This document shows positions 55,607-64,000 of a DNA stretch of 64,000 bases, piece by piece. The stretch's first letter is position 1. Each line of letters begins with the position of its first letter. The notes beneath the pieces were generated by a model that was given only the letters and a program-made list of their open reading frames with translations, was not told the DNA's origin and did not search any database. The position numbers were made by a program, and so were the translations under genes. Source of the stretch: an uncultured Alphaproteobacteria bacterium (lineage in GTDB: Bacteria > Pseudomonadota > Alphaproteobacteria > HIMB59); assembly GCA_902527545.1 (NCBI GenBank), contig CABZPR010000004.1, forward strand, positions 1-64,000, given 5' to 3'.

Positions 55607-55888
55607 TTATATTTCTGAGAGTTTTTTTACTAGATCTTCTCTAGTCAGACTACCATTATTTTGAGCTAATACATTTAAGGCTTTACGTATTATATCCTCA
55701 TCTCCTGGTTCCTCAAGATCAGATAATATTATTTCTCTGAGTAATTCTGAATTATCGGATTGTCCAATATCATCTAAAATGTATTGAGCAAAGATTTTGT
55801 TTCTTGAATTTCTTTTTTCAAATTCTGTTTGCTCTTTTTGGCTTTGCTCTGCTTCAAAGGCTTTTTGTCTGTCTTTAAATTTGTCCAT
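55607..55888 (-). CDS. DUF1476 protein, F1-ATPase inhibitor zeta-subunit family
   Basis: A 93-residue helical protein: DRQKAFEAEQSQKEQTEFEKRNSRNKIFAQYIL at the N terminus and LEEPGDEDIIRKALNVL near residue 60 are the DUF1476 pattern. In Paracoccus and relatives this zeta subunit inhibits F1 ATP hydrolysis through its N terminus. The family is largely alphaproteobacterial, which supports the taxonomic reading. Six bp downstream of mmsA. Confidence 0.88.
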   Translation of the reverse strand: MDKFKDRQKAFEAEQSQKEQTEFEKRNSRNKIFAQYILDDIGQSDNSELLREIILSDLEEPGDEDIIRKALNVLAQNNGSLTREDLVKKLSEI

Positions 55889-55894
55889 AATTCA

Positions 55895-57385
55895 TTATTT
55901 CATAGTTGGCATGTTGAGTGAAGCCCCTGCGACATCATCTGGCCATCTCGATGTTATTGTCTTACGTTTGGTATAAAAATTAATCCCTTCTTCTCCATGC
56001 ATTCCATGACCACCAAATATTGAGCCTTTCCAGCCACCAAAAGTATAAAAAGACATTGGAACCGGAATAGGAATGTTTATCCCAACCATTCCTATTTGGA
56101 CATTTTTCATAAAATTTCTCGCTAATGAACCACTTGATGTATAAATAGAAGTGCCATTGCCAAACTGATGTTTATTAATAAGTTTTATAGCCTCTTCAAA
56201 ATTATTCATATTAAGAACAGATAAAACAGGGCCGAAAATCTCTTCTTTGTATATAGTCATACCATCAGTAACATTATTAAATATAGTAGGACCAACAAAA
56301 TTACCATTTTCATAACCTTGAAGACTAATTTCTCTTCCATCTAACTCTAATTTAGCACCCTCTTGAACACCTTTTTCAATATATGATAGAACTTTTTTTT
56401 TGTGTTCCTTTGTAATGAGAGGTCCCATTTCGCTTTGTGGGTCTAAAGACTCCCCAACTTTGATTTTACTTGCCTTCTCCTTTAGCAAATCCATAAATGG
56501 TTTTTGAATATTTCCAACAGGCATAGCAACTGATGTTGCCATACAACGTTCACCAGCAGATCCAAAAGCTGCTCCAATTAGTCCATTTACTGCATCCTCT
56601 AAATTCGCATCTTCCATTATAAGCATATGGTTTTTAGCACCACCAAGAGCTTGAACTCTTTTATTTGTTTTTGAACATTCGGTGTAAATGTACTTAGCAA
56701 TAGGTGTTGAGCCAACAAAACTTACTGAAGAAATATCTTCACACTGAAGTATTAGATCTACAATATTTTTATCGCCATTTACGACAGTGAGGACGTTATC
56801 AGGTAGACCAGCTTCACTCATTAACTCTGCAAGTTTTAAAGAGCATTGAGGTACTTTCTCAGAAGGTTTTAGCATAAAGGCATTTCCACATGCTATAGAT
56901 AATGGAAACATCCACATTGGAACCATAGCTGGGAAATTAAATGGTGTAATACCAGCACAAATTCCCAAAGGCTGCTTAATATCAAATAAATCTACATTTG
57001 TTCCAACGTTAATTGAGTGATTTCCTTTCAATAAATGAGGAATGCCGCATGCAAAGTCAACTACTTCAAGACCTCTCTGCAAAGATCCTTTAGCATCAGA
57101 AAAAACCTTGCCATGTTCTTCAGATATTATTTTTGCTATTAAGTCAAAATTTTTTTCAATTAAATTTTTAAATTTAAATAAAATTTCACTTCTTTTCGTA
57201 ATGGGTGTATTAGCCCATAAAGGTTGTGCTAATTTCATTTTATTGATAATTTTTTCAAACTCATCTCTTGTTGTTTTTGGAACATGCGCATATTCCTCAC
57301 CCGTACTAGGTTTATATAATTTTATGAAGTCTTCTGAATTACTAGATATTCTTTTAGAGTCAGAGAAATTTTCAATTATTTTCAT
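55895..57385 (-). CDS. mmsA: methylmalonate-semialdehyde dehydrogenase (CoA-acylating)
   Basis: An aldehyde dehydrogenase of 496 residues. GICAGITPFNFPAMVPMWMFP, SFVGSTPIAKYIY (NAD loop), QALGGAKNHMLIM and the catalytic Cys in FGSAGERCMATSVAM identify MmsA/IolA. It converts methylmalonate or malonate semialdehyde to propionyl- or acetyl-CoA in valine, thymine or inositol catabolism. No other genes of those pathways adjoin it. Confidence 0.94.
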   Translation of the reverse strand: MKIIENFSDSKRISSNSEDFIKLYKPSTGEEYAHVPKTTRDEFEKIINKMKLAQPLWANTPITKRSEILFKFKNLIEKNFDLIAKIISEEHGKVFSDAKGSLQRGLEVVDFACGIPHLLKGNHSINVGTNVDLFDIKQPLGICAGITPFNFPAMVPMWMFPLSIACGNAFMLKPSEKVPQCSLKLAELMSEAGLPDNVLTVVNGDKNIVDLILQCEDISSVSFVGSTPIAKYIYTECSKTNKRVQALGGAKNHMLIMEDANLEDAVNGLIGAAFGSAGERCMATSVAMPVGNIQKPFMDLLKEKASKIKVGESLDPQSEMGPLITKEHKKKVLSYIEKGVQEGAKLELDGREISLQGYENGNFVGPTIFNNVTDGMTIYKEEIFGPVLSVLNMNNFEEAIKLINKHQFGNGTSIYTSSGSLARNFMKNVQIGMVGINIPIPVPMSFYTFGGWKGSIFGGHGMHGEEGINFYTKRKTITSRWPDDVAGASLNMPTMK

Positions 57386-57460
57386 GTGATGTTTTTAATA
57401 TTAAATTTGTTTTTAGTAAAGATAATTGATTTATTTTAGTCAGTTTGATAATATGGACCT

Positions 57461-57545
57461 TTAAGGGGTGCTGAAAGGCTGAGAAAGGTAATACTTAACC
57501 CTCGAACCTGATCCAGGTAATTCTGGCGTAGGAAGTTTCCCTTAA
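57461..57545 (+). promoter_or_regulatory. TPP riboswitch (THI element)
   Basis: Classic THI-box elements in order: GGGTGCTGA, GGCTGAGA, the ACCCTCGAACCTGATC segment, CAGGTAATTCTGGCG and TAGGAAG. Helix P1 is TTAAGGG (57461-57467) with CCCTTAA (57539-57545). It ends 26 bp before the thiV ATG. No terminator hairpin with a T run is seen between, so control is more likely at translation initiation. Confidence 0.96.
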
Positions 57546-57571
57546 ATACTTTTAAAACAAGAGCAAACTAG

Positions 57572-58957
57572 ATGGAAATTCTTTTTTTAATTTTATTTGG
57601 ATTAATTTTTACTGCGTCATTCTTTTTTTTGAAAAAAAATGAATTATCAGATGATAAATTCGTTATTAAAAATAAATATACCTTATTTTTTTCAATATCT
57701 TCTTTTGTATCTTCTGCATTGGGTTTTTGGATAATATTTTCGCCTGCCGCAGCAGCTACTTGGGGTGGAATGGGTAATGTGATTGGTTATGCTCTTGGAG
57801 CTGCGATGCCTTTAGTTTTATTCATCTTTATAGGAAAATATGTAAGAAAGGTTTTTCCAAACTCAACAGGCTTTCACGATTGTATCGAAAATCGGTTTGG
57901 TAAAAACTTATCCCACTTTGTTATAATAGTTTCGTTAGTTTATATGACAGTTTTCTTAATAGCTGAAATTACAGCTATCTCAAAGTTCTTTAATTTTTTA
58001 AATGATACACCTTATTGGATTTCTTCAATGATAATTATATTAATTGCTTTATCGTACGTTCTAATTGGAGGATTGTCGGCAACAATATTTACTGATTTAA
58101 TTCAATTCATATTCATTATAGGAATTTGTTTGTTTTTAGTTTTTAAAATTCCATTCCAAGACTTTTCAGATAACTCTTCATTTATGATCGAAAATGCACA
58201 TTTATTTGATTTTAATAATCAATTCCTATGGATAACAGGTTTGACTTTTTTAGTAGCAGTTACATTTACCAATCTTTTTCACCATGGTAATTGGCAAAGA
58301 ATTTATGCTGCTAAAGATAATAAAACACTTAGTATTGGCTTATTTATATCTGCTTTAATTATATTTATAATTGTTTATTTCATTGGATACTCTGGACTAG
58401 TTTCAATCTCACTTTACGCAATGGATGACCCTGATTTAACATTTGTGAAACTTTTCGGTTTACTCGAGACTTCATTTATAAAATACATTTTTGTAATATT
58501 AGCCACTTCCCTTGTATTGAGCAGTATTGATACATTAATAAATGCTATAAATTCTCAGATTGTCTCCCTAAGCACAAGTTACTCCTTAAAATCCTCTTCA
58601 AACTTATACTTTATTATTGTTTTCTTGGTGGCAGTTTTCATACTATCCTCGCAAGGTTACAATGTTTTGTACGTCTTCTTAATTGCTGATTTAATTTGTT
58701 GTTGCTTAGTTTTACCTTTTCTGTTGGGATTATTTGGTTTTAATATCTCTACAAAACAAATATATATAATCTCTTTTTTGAGCTTACTACTGGGAGTATT
58801 AATATTTCCTGATCCCTCATTCAGCAAAAATATAATGAGCGATTTTCTAAATATTAATTTCACATTTATTAATAACTATAAATTATTCTCATCATTTTTA
58901 GTGCCAATCCTATTTTCGACAATATTGACACTTTTGATGAAAAGGAAAGGTACATAA
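57572..58957 (+). CDS. thiV: riboswitch-controlled sodium:solute symporter, ThiV-like thiamine-precursor transporter
   Basis: A 461-residue SSS-family transporter with about 13 helices. FSPAAAATWGGMGNVIGYALGAAMP, IGKYVRKVFPNSTGFHDCIENRFG and SYVLIGGLSATIFTDLIQF follow the family; the Na+-site region LVLSSIDTLINAINSQI is in the second repeat. Genes of this family directly under TPP riboswitches in marine alphaproteobacteria have been named ThiV and proposed to import the pyrimidine precursor HMP or its relatives. The operon with thiM-thiE-thiD fits salvage. Ends TAATG with thiM. Confidence 0.85.
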   Translation: MEILFLILFGLIFTASFFFLKKNELSDDKFVIKNKYTLFFSISSFVSSALGFWIIFSPAAAATWGGMGNVIGYALGAAMPLVLFIFIGKYVRKVFPNSTGFHDCIENRFGKNLSHFVIIVSLVYMTVFLIAEITAISKFFNFLNDTPYWISSMIIILIALSYVLIGGLSATIFTDLIQFIFIIGICLFLVFKIPFQDFSDNSSFMIENAHLFDFNNQFLWITGLTFLVAVTFTNLFHHGNWQRIYAAKDNKTLSIGLFISALIIFIIVYFIGYSGLVSISLYAMDDPDLTFVKLFGLLETSFIKYIFVILATSLVLSSIDTLINAINSQIVSLSTSYSLKSSSNLYFIIVFLVAVFILSSQGYNVLYVFLIADLICCCLVLPFLLGLFGFNISTKQIYIISFLSLLLGVLIFPDPSFSKNIMSDFLNINFTFINNYKLFSSFLVPILFSTILTLLMKRKGT

Positions 58958-59754
58958 TGGAACATATTTATAATGATTTAAAAAATTTAAGAGATAAAGG
59001 AGCGCTTGTACATTGTATTACAAATTACGTGGCAATGAACATAAACGCTAATATTCTTCTCTCTATCGGAGCATCTCCTTTGATGTCTCATGCAACAAAT
59101 GAACTCAAAGAAATAGCTGCTATATCGTCTTGTCTTGTTAATAATATTGGAACGTTAGACGATAATTGGAGGCCTAGCTTTTTAGAGGCTTCTAAATATT
59201 ATGTTGAACAAGAAAAACCAATCATATTAGACCCTGTGGGTTCAGGTGCGAGTAAGTTAAGAACTCAAACTTCTCTTGAAATTATTAAAAGATCTAAAAA
59301 ATTAATCATTAGAGGAAACGCATCTGAAATTCTATCACTAGTAGATCAAAATAAAATATCTTCAAAGGGAGTTGACTCATCAATTGAAAGTCACGCAGCT
59401 ATTGAGTCTGGAAAAATTTTATCCAACGAGAATAATTGTGTTGTATTTATAAGCGGTAGAGATGACTTCATTATTTATGAAGATAATGTCACTAAAATTT
59501 CAAATGGATCAAGTGTAATGACGAAGGTTACAGCTATTGGTTGCTCTTTGTCGTGCATAGTAGGAGCATTTGCTGCTGTAGGTGAAAGTTTATACAAATC
59601 TGCTATAAGCTCAGCGGCTATTTTCTCAATCGCTGGAGAACTCGCAGCATCAAAATCAGAGGGGCCAGGAGATTTTCAAGTAAATTTCTTGAACAAATTA
59701 AATAATATTACAGAAAAAGAAATTTTAGATAATTTAAAAATTACTAGTGTTTAA
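58957..59754 (+). CDS. thiM: hydroxyethylthiazole kinase
   Basis: Phosphorylates salvaged hydroxyethylthiazole. VHCITNYVAMNINANILLSIGASPLM, ILDPVGSGASKLRT, LIIRGNASEIL and the kinase loop TAIGCSLSCIVGAFAAV are ThiM motifs (the usual G-C-G-L reads GCSLS). 265 residues. Coupled to thiV and overlapping thiE by 8 bp. Confidence 0.95.
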   Translation: MEHIYNDLKNLRDKGALVHCITNYVAMNINANILLSIGASPLMSHATNELKEIAAISSCLVNNIGTLDDNWRPSFLEASKYYVEQEKPIILDPVGSGASKLRTQTSLEIIKRSKKLIIRGNASEILSLVDQNKISSKGVDSSIESHAAIESGKILSNENNCVVFISGRDDFIIYEDNVTKISNGSSVMTKVTAIGCSLSCIVGAFAAVGESLYKSAISSAAIFSIAGELAASKSEGPGDFQVNFLNKLNNITEKEILDNLKITSV

Positions 59755-60370
59755 ATTTTGTTTTGTTACTGACGATAAACTTACACCATTAAGTAAGTTG
59801 GATAATTATTTGAAAATAATATTTGAGAGTAAGGTAGATTGTATTCAATTAAGGTTTAAGAATTTAAAAACAATTGATTTATACAACTTAGGAAAAGATT
59901 TAAAAAAAGATTGTGTTAAATTTAAAAAAACTCTTATTGTCAATGATCGTGTGGATATAGCAAAATCTATAAATGCTCATGGTGCACATGTTGGTATGGA
60001 TGATTTACCCTATAATCAAGCTAGAAAAATATTGGGAAGAAAATCTATAATAGGAGTTTCAGCAAGTAATAAAAATGAATTCATAAAGGTAAAAAAGTTA
60101 AAGGGAGTTGACTACATAGGTGTTTCAGCCTTCTCGTCTAATACAAAAAAAGAAATGAAAAATTATTTTGGTTTAAGCGGGCTTAAAATTTGTGCTAAAA
60201 CTACAAAAATTCCTTTAATAGCAATAGGAGGTATCAATATTAGTGATGTAAATAGTATACTTAAACTAAAAATCCATGGAGTTGCTATGATATCCTCTTT
60301 ATTAAAAGGTAATATTAAAAAGAATTGTATGGATGTAAGTAAAATTATTTCAAGTTATGAAAAGATATAA
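59747..60370 (+). CDS. thiE: thiamine-phosphate synthase
   Basis: Joins HMP-PP and thiazole phosphate to thiamine monophosphate. CIQLRFKN, the Mg/PPi motifs LIVNDRVDIA and AHGAHVGMDDLP, DYIGVSAFSSNTKKE and IPLIAIGGIN are visible; several glycines of the phosphate loop are replaced. 207 residues, GTG start. Product TMP still needs ThiL to reach TPP. Confidence 0.93.
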   Translation: MFKFCFVTDDKLTPLSKLDNYLKIIFESKVDCIQLRFKNLKTIDLYNLGKDLKKDCVKFKKTLIVNDRVDIAKSINAHGAHVGMDDLPYNQARKILGRKSIIGVSASNKNEFIKVKKLKGVDYIGVSAFSSNTKKEMKNYFGLSGLKICAKTTKIPLIAIGGINISDVNSILKLKIHGVAMISSLLKGNIKKNCMDVSKIISSYEKI

Positions 60371-61148
60371 AACTGTATTAACAATTGCAGGTTCTGACTC
60401 ATCAGGAGGGGCAGGTATCCAAGCTGATATTAAAACTATAACATACTTTAAATGTTATGCGATGTCTGTAATTACTGCTTTAACTGCACAAAATACTCAA
60501 GAGGTAAAAAGTATTTTTAATACAACCCCAAAGTTCATAAGAGAACAACTTAACACGACGTGTAGTGATATTAAACCAGACTCAATAAAGATTGGTATGT
60601 TAAGTGATAAAAAAATTATTCAAGAAATTTCAAAATTTATTGACAACTATAAAATATCTAAAGTTGTTTTAGACCCTGTTATGGTTTCAACATCTGGTTA
60701 TTTACTCTTAAAGAAAAGAGCTATATCAAGTTTAACTAAAAACCTTATAACAAAATCTATGATAATTACTCCTAATTTGAAGGAGGCAGAAATTCTTACA
60801 AATACCAAGATTAATAGTAAAGATGATATGATTAATGCAATTCAAATTTTAGAAAAAATTGGCGCTAAGGATATACTGATTAAAGGTTTAATTAAAAATG
60901 GAAAAATATTCGACTGTCTATTTATAAAAAAAAATAAAAAAATTCACTTTTTTGAGTCTAGTATCATTAAAAGTAAAAACACACATGGAACTGGGTGTAC
61001 TTTATCGTCAGCAATTGCTTCGAATTTAGCTTTAGGTGAAGATATTTTAAATTCTGTCAAAAAATCAAGAAATTATATAAAAAGAGCCATAATTAAAGGA
61101 AGTTTGTATAAAATTGGTAAAGGTAGCGGCCCAGTTTACCATTTTTAA
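60357..61148 (+). CDS. thiD: hydroxymethylpyrimidine/phosphomethylpyrimidine kinase
   Basis: Phosphorylates HMP twice. LTIAGSDSSGGAGIQADIKTI at the N terminus, VLDPVMVSTSGYLLL, ITPNLKEAEILT and the kinase loop NTHGTGCTLSSAIASNLA are intact. 263 residues. Overlaps thiE by 14 bp; last gene of the riboswitch operon. The absence of thiC and thiG here is consistent with salvage, though they could lie elsewhere. Confidence 0.96.
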   Translation: MKRYKTVLTIAGSDSSGGAGIQADIKTITYFKCYAMSVITALTAQNTQEVKSIFNTTPKFIREQLNTTCSDIKPDSIKIGMLSDKKIIQEISKFIDNYKISKVVLDPVMVSTSGYLLLKKRAISSLTKNLITKSMIITPNLKEAEILTNTKINSKDDMINAIQILEKIGAKDILIKGLIKNGKIFDCLFIKKNKKIHFFESSIIKSKNTHGTGCTLSSAIASNLALGEDILNSVKKSRNYIKRAIIKGSLYKIGKGSGPVYHF

Positions 61149-61294
61149 CTTTAAATTTAGAAAAATTGCTATAAAAAGTTTACCAATATTTAGGCTTACT
61201 ATTTGAATACTAATTAAAAAAATCTCATAAAATTTTTAACTATGTTTGGATATACGCTAAATATTTACTACTTAAGATTAAGAAAGGACTATAA

Positions 61295-61498
61295 ATGGCT
61301 ACAGGAACAGTGAAATGGTTTAACCCAAAAAAAGGATATGGGTTTATTGCCCCTGATGGAGAAGATAAAGATATCTTTGTCCACATCACAGCTGTTCAAC
61401 AAGCAGGTTTAGACCGCCTCGATGAAGGCGACAAAGTCGAATTTGAAGTTGTTGAAGACAAAGGCAAATCCAAAGCAGATCAGTTAAAAAAAGTTTAA
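61295..61498 (+). CDS. cspA: cold-shock protein (CspA family)
   Basis: A 67-residue single-strand nucleic-acid binding OB fold with both RNP motifs: [15 protein letters not shown] and DIFVHI. GAAAGGA ribosome site about 8 bases upstream. The 146-bp leader region after thiD is AT-rich, with TTGAAT at 61203 and CATAAAAT about 19 bp on as a loose promoter; csp genes often have regulatory leaders, and I see no stable structure. Overlaps the convergent djlA by 4 bp. Confidence 0.96.
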   Translation: MATGTVKWFNPKKGYGFIAPDGEDKDIFVHITAVQQAGLDRLDEGDKVEFEVVEDKGKSKADQLKKV

Positions 61499-62226
61499 TT
61501 GATTTTGCGAATACTTTTTATTTTATCGTAGGCTTGATTTATCTCGGATAGTCTGTCTTCAGATTTAATGATTAATTCTTGAGGAACACCCTGTGCCCTT
61601 AATTGGTCAGGGTGTAACTCTTTGCTTAGCTGTATCCATCTCTTTCTAATTTCACCATCAGAAAAACTTTTCTCAACTCCTAAAATTTTGTATGGATTAA
61701 TTTGTTTATCCAGCCACATAGTTTTTATACTTTCATATTGAGCTTTATTTAGTCCAAAATAATCAGAACAATTTTGAATAAATACTATCTCTGAGTCGCT
61801 GATTTCACCATCAGCCTCTGCTATATAAAAAAGTAAATTTAAAATTTGCTCCAAAACTTGAGGCTGTCCACGAAATAGCATTCCTATTTGTTGAGCATAT
61901 TGATGATAGTCATCAGAGCTTTTTTTAGCTTCATTAAATATTTTGCTAACATCGCTTTGAAAATCAGGAGGTATTTTAAATTTTTCTTTAAAGGCGCTTA
62001 TTTCATCAGTTGTAACTTGACCATCTGCTTTAGCCAGTTTAGCTGCTAAAATAATTATACCTATCGTTATAATTTCTTGAGGTGAATTAGAGGCTATATT
62101 AGAGTCAGATTTTTGGTTTCGAATACGATCAACACTGTGACCCGCTATTACACCTAACATAGCTCCGATTGGCCCCCCAAGAGCTAAACCAAAAGCCCCA
62201 GCTAAAAGTTTTCCCCATATACTCAT
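61495..62226 (-). CDS. djlA: DjlA-like co-chaperone with TerB and J domains
   Basis: A 243-residue protein. The N terminus is a glycine-rich membrane segment ([24 protein letters not shown]); a TerB-like helical domain spans about residues 50-165 with acidic motifs [11 protein letters not shown] and [11 protein letters not shown]; a C-terminal J domain has the essential HPD in [13 protein letters not shown]. DjlA proteins stimulate DnaK at the membrane. 30 bp after the methyltransferase gene on the same strand. Confidence 0.92.
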   Translation of the reverse strand: MSIWGKLLAGAFGLALGGPIGAMLGVIAGHSVDRIRNQKSDSNIASNSPQEIITIGIIILAAKLAKADGQVTTDEISAFKEKFKIPPDFQSDVSKIFNEAKKSSDDYHQYAQQIGMLFRGQPQVLEQILNLLFYIAEADGEISDSEIVFIQNCSDYFGLNKAQYESIKTMWLDKQINPYKILGVEKSFSDGEIRKRWIQLSKELHPDQLRAQGVPQELIIKSEDRLSEINQAYDKIKSIRKIN

Positions 62227-62256
62227 CTAAAATTTATTTTTTATAAGTCTTATTAA

Positions 62257-63294
62257 CTATTTAAGCCATTCGTTAGTTTTGTTAATGTCCTTAAGACTGC
62301 TTTCTGTGCCATGAGAAAAATGTTTGCTCATATCAGGGTAATATTTATAAGAAATTGGTTTTCTACCCATAGCAACTGCCATTTCTCTTACATGATGAGG
62401 GTCGGCACCGCAACAAATACCAATAAAATTTACATTGATGTCCATACATTGTTTGGTGAATTCAGCCATTTCAAACCTGTTACATGTTAATCCATCAAGA
62501 GCAATATGAGAAACATTACCATCTAAACAATTACAATTTGGATCCTCTATATACATGTGTGTTGGGAATTCTTCAGTTGTTCTATATGGAACAGGTAATG
62601 CAGCCACATGGCATGAGACTTTTTCTCTAATGCTTGGCAGCAGTTTCATTGTCATTTCAGGACCACGATAACAATTAAGGCCAACTACATCAGCACCATG
62701 GTCTTCCAAAATTTTACAGGCCTCTCCAGCACTATGACCTTCTCTTGTTTTGTCACCTTTAGGTATAGCAAGATTTACGACAGCTATTAAACCTGCATTT
62801 TTAATTTCCTTTAATGCTAATTTAGCTTCTTCAGTCCAATTAATTGTTTCAGCAATAACAAAATCAACATTAGCTTCTTTTGCCCAAGCTATTTGTTCTT
62901 CAAACATTTTTTGACAATCAATGTGAGATTGTTTGTCATCAGGGTCATAAATATTAGTATTAGCTACATTACCAGCTATCATTAAATCTAACTGGGGAAA
63001 CTCAGCTGCAGCATTTTTTGCAATTTCTAATGCATTTTTTTGAAGAGGTTCTAATAATTCTTCCTTTCCAATCAAACGCAACTTTTCTCTGTGACCGTAA
63101 TAAGTAAATGCTTGAACAACATCACTACCAGCTCTAATAAATTCTCTATGAAGTTGAGTTACTACTTCAGGATTATCAAGAACAACCTCAGGAACGTAAG
63201 TTCCTGCCTGTAAATATCCTCTTCTCTCCATTGCAAAAAGATAACCTTCTGCACACAAAATAGGTCCTTCATTGAGTCTTTGTATTAGATCCAT
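62257..63294 (-). CDS. bhmT: betaine-homocysteine or related homocysteine S-methyltransferase
   Basis: A zinc methyltransferase of 345 residues from the ATG at 63294. A perfect AGGAGG (complement of 63299-63304) lies 4 bases before that ATG, so the 33 extra codons of the ORF track are not coding. EGYLFAMERRGYL, GSDVVQAFTYYGHREKL, VGLNCYRGPEMTM (first zinc Cys) and GICCGADPHHVREMA (Cys pair) match the family. A BHMT-like role, methyl transfer from glycine betaine to homocysteine, is likely; S-methylmethionine or another donor is possible. No SAM riboswitch pattern was found in its 120-bp upstream gap. Confidence 0.85.
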   Translation of the reverse strand: MDLIQRLNEGPILCAEGYLFAMERRGYLQAGTYVPEVVLDNPEVVTQLHREFIRAGSDVVQAFTYYGHREKLRLIGKEELLEPLQKNALEIAKNAAAEFPQLDLMIAGNVANTNIYDPDDKQSHIDCQKMFEEQIAWAKEANVDFVIAETINWTEEAKLALKEIKNAGLIAVVNLAIPKGDKTREGHSAGEACKILEDHGADVVGLNCYRGPEMTMKLLPSIREKVSCHVAALPVPYRTTEEFPTHMYIEDPNCNCLDGNVSHIALDGLTCNRFEMAEFTKQCMDINVNFIGICCGADPHHVREMAVAMGRKPISYKYYPDMSKHFSHGTESSLKDINKTNEWLK

Positions 63295-63414
63295 ACTACC
63301 TCCTAAATAAATATCTAGATTATTATAGCTTTTAAAAAATTCTATAAAAAATTTCATAATGTTTTTGGATTTTATCCGTAGAAAATAATTCAAAGATCAG
63401 TATGTTTTAATCAA

Positions 63415-64000
63415 ATGGAATTTGAAAATAAAATCAAGAGTCTTCCAATATGGAAAAATCTTGAAAATATTGAACCTTTAGAGGGAGGAATTACAAATCT
63501 TAATTTCCTAGTATCAGACTCTGGTTCTAAATCAGTTGTAAGATTAGGGTCAGATATACCAGAACATTTAGTTTATCGATCAAACGAAATTATTGTTAGT
63601 GAAGCAGCCTATCAAATAGGGGTGTCTCCAAAATTAATTTATAATGAACCTGGAGTATTGGTCTTAGAATTCATTGAAAGTAAAACTCTTGAACCAAAAA
63701 CTGTAAGAGAAAATTTAAATAAAATTGTTCCGATCATAAGAAAAATTCATGATGAAATACCTAACAAGTTATCAGGTCAGCCTCAAATTTTCTGGGTTTT
63801 TTATGTCATAAAGTACTACTCAAATTACTTATTAAATAATAATAGCTCTCACATTTCATTAATTCCAAGTTTGTTAAAAAAAGCAGAAAAGTTAGAAAAA
63901 CTCTCCTCTCCAAGAGAAATTGTCTTTGGTCATAATGATTTATTGGCTGCAAATTTTCTTGATGATGGTTCTAAAATATGGGTAGTAGATTGGGAATATG
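63415..64000 (+). CDS. choline/ethanolamine kinase-like phosphotransferase, partial
   Basis: An open frame from ATG 63415 to the window end (195 codons), missed by the ORF track because it has no stop. LEGGITNLNFLVSD matches the nucleotide loop; VFGHNDLLAANFL is the HxDxxxxN catalytic loop and WVVDWEY the DxE metal site of the choline kinase/APH superfamily. It is divergent from the betaine-type methyltransferase, so a choline-related substrate is plausible; thiamine kinase or an aminoglycoside-type kinase are alternatives. Confidence 0.85.
   Translation, partial: MEFENKIKSLPIWKNLENIEPLEGGITNLNFLVSDSGSKSVVRLGSDIPEHLVYRSNEIIVSEAAYQIGVSPKLIYNEPGVLVLEFIESKTLEPKTVRENLNKIVPIIRKIHDEIPNKLSGQPQIFWVFYVIKYYSNYLLNNNSSHISLIPSLLKKAEKLEKLSSPREIVFGHNDLLAANFLDDGSKIWVVDWEY

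Noticed and set aside
61149-61294. Structured cold-shock leader upstream of cspA
   Set aside because: The segment is AT-rich without a convincing hairpin or cold box; only loose promoter-like hexamers are visible.
63295-63414. Possible SAM-V/SAM-II type riboswitch upstream of the BHMT-like gene, suggested by AAAGCTA near the ribosome site
   Set aside because: SAM-V is known upstream of bhmT in some marine alphaproteobacteria, but I could not find the required stem and pseudoknot here; only a short AT-rich match remains.
1-64000. CRISPR arrays, insertion sequences, prophage or integron remnants
   Set aside because: No direct-repeat arrays, transposase or integrase frames, or terminal inverted repeats were seen; every sizeable ORF is assigned to a conserved or operon-embedded gene.

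Overview
The window is a gene-dense, AT-rich stretch (roughly 30% G+C by eye) with about 74 protein genes, three tRNAs, one TPP riboswitch and no gene-free gap above about 190 bp. Gene content and order (hda-aspS, gatCAB, pdxJ-acpS-lepB-rnc-recO, nrdR-ribD-ribE-ribBX-ribH-nusB, plsX-ihfA-merR, the DUF1476 ATPase inhibitor) point to an alphaproteobacterium. Overlapping genes, tiny spacers, many TTG/GTG starts, a thiV-type thiamine-precursor salvage operon, a betaine-homocysteine methyltransferase-like gene and a highly codon-biased tripartite tricarboxylate binding protein suggest a streamlined marine planktonic lineage of the SAR11/Pelagibacterales or HIMB59 kind. That placement is inference; no rRNA is present to test it.

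Layout. 1-10.3 kb: tail of an unknown gene, hda, aspS, then convergent topA-plsY-pyrB-ruvX, and divergent gatC-gatA-gatB with tRNA-Ser. 10.3-25.3 kb: a long plus-strand run, dapA-smpB-rpoZ-rsh-pdxJ-acpS-lepB-rnc-recO-rpiB-glyA-nrdR, the riboflavin block, nusB, and the proton-pumping pyrophosphatase hppA, closed by bamE on the other strand. 25.3-32.1 kb: plsX-ihfA-merR-tRNA-Pro, rplM-rpsI-small membrane ORF-hom-glpX-recJ, tRNA-Glu. 32.2-37.4 kb: a serine-glyoxylate aminotransferase with a ketopantoate-reductase-like enzyme, facing a qor-sucC-sucD operon. 37.6-45.3 kb: a catabolic island, tctCBA, a GntR/FCD regulator, a ThDP enzyme, a formyl-CoA transferase (Frc) homologue and a formyltetrahydrofolate-type formyltransferase. 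45.3-52.6 kb: a ten-gene Mrp-type Na+/H+ antiporter operon. 52.6-57.4 kb: assorted housekeeping genes (chorismate mutase, LOG, a glutamine amidotransferase, a DMT exporter, glyoxalase I, DUF1476, mmsA). 57.4-61.1 kb: riboswitch-thiV-thiM-thiE-thiD. 61.3-64 kb: cspA, djlA, the methyltransferase and the start of a choline-kinase-like gene.

The most interesting part is 37.4-45.3 kb. Two near-identical 17-bp palindromes (7-3-7, sharing the 13-mer GTATACATTATAC) sit just outside qor-sucCD and just upstream of the ThDP enzyme, on either side of a GntR/FCD regulator gene. I read these as its operators. The genes between and beyond form a plausible route that imports a carboxylate, activates it by CoA transfer, cleaves it to formyl-CoA, and hands the formyl group to or from folate. 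The substrate cannot be read from the sequence.

A second theme is loss of genes without scars. pyrC, dprA, era, fabH and thiL, which commonly sit inside these conserved alphaproteobacterial clusters, are missing from their usual slots, and the flanking genes now overlap or nearly touch. Whether they exist elsewhere in the genome cannot be judged here.
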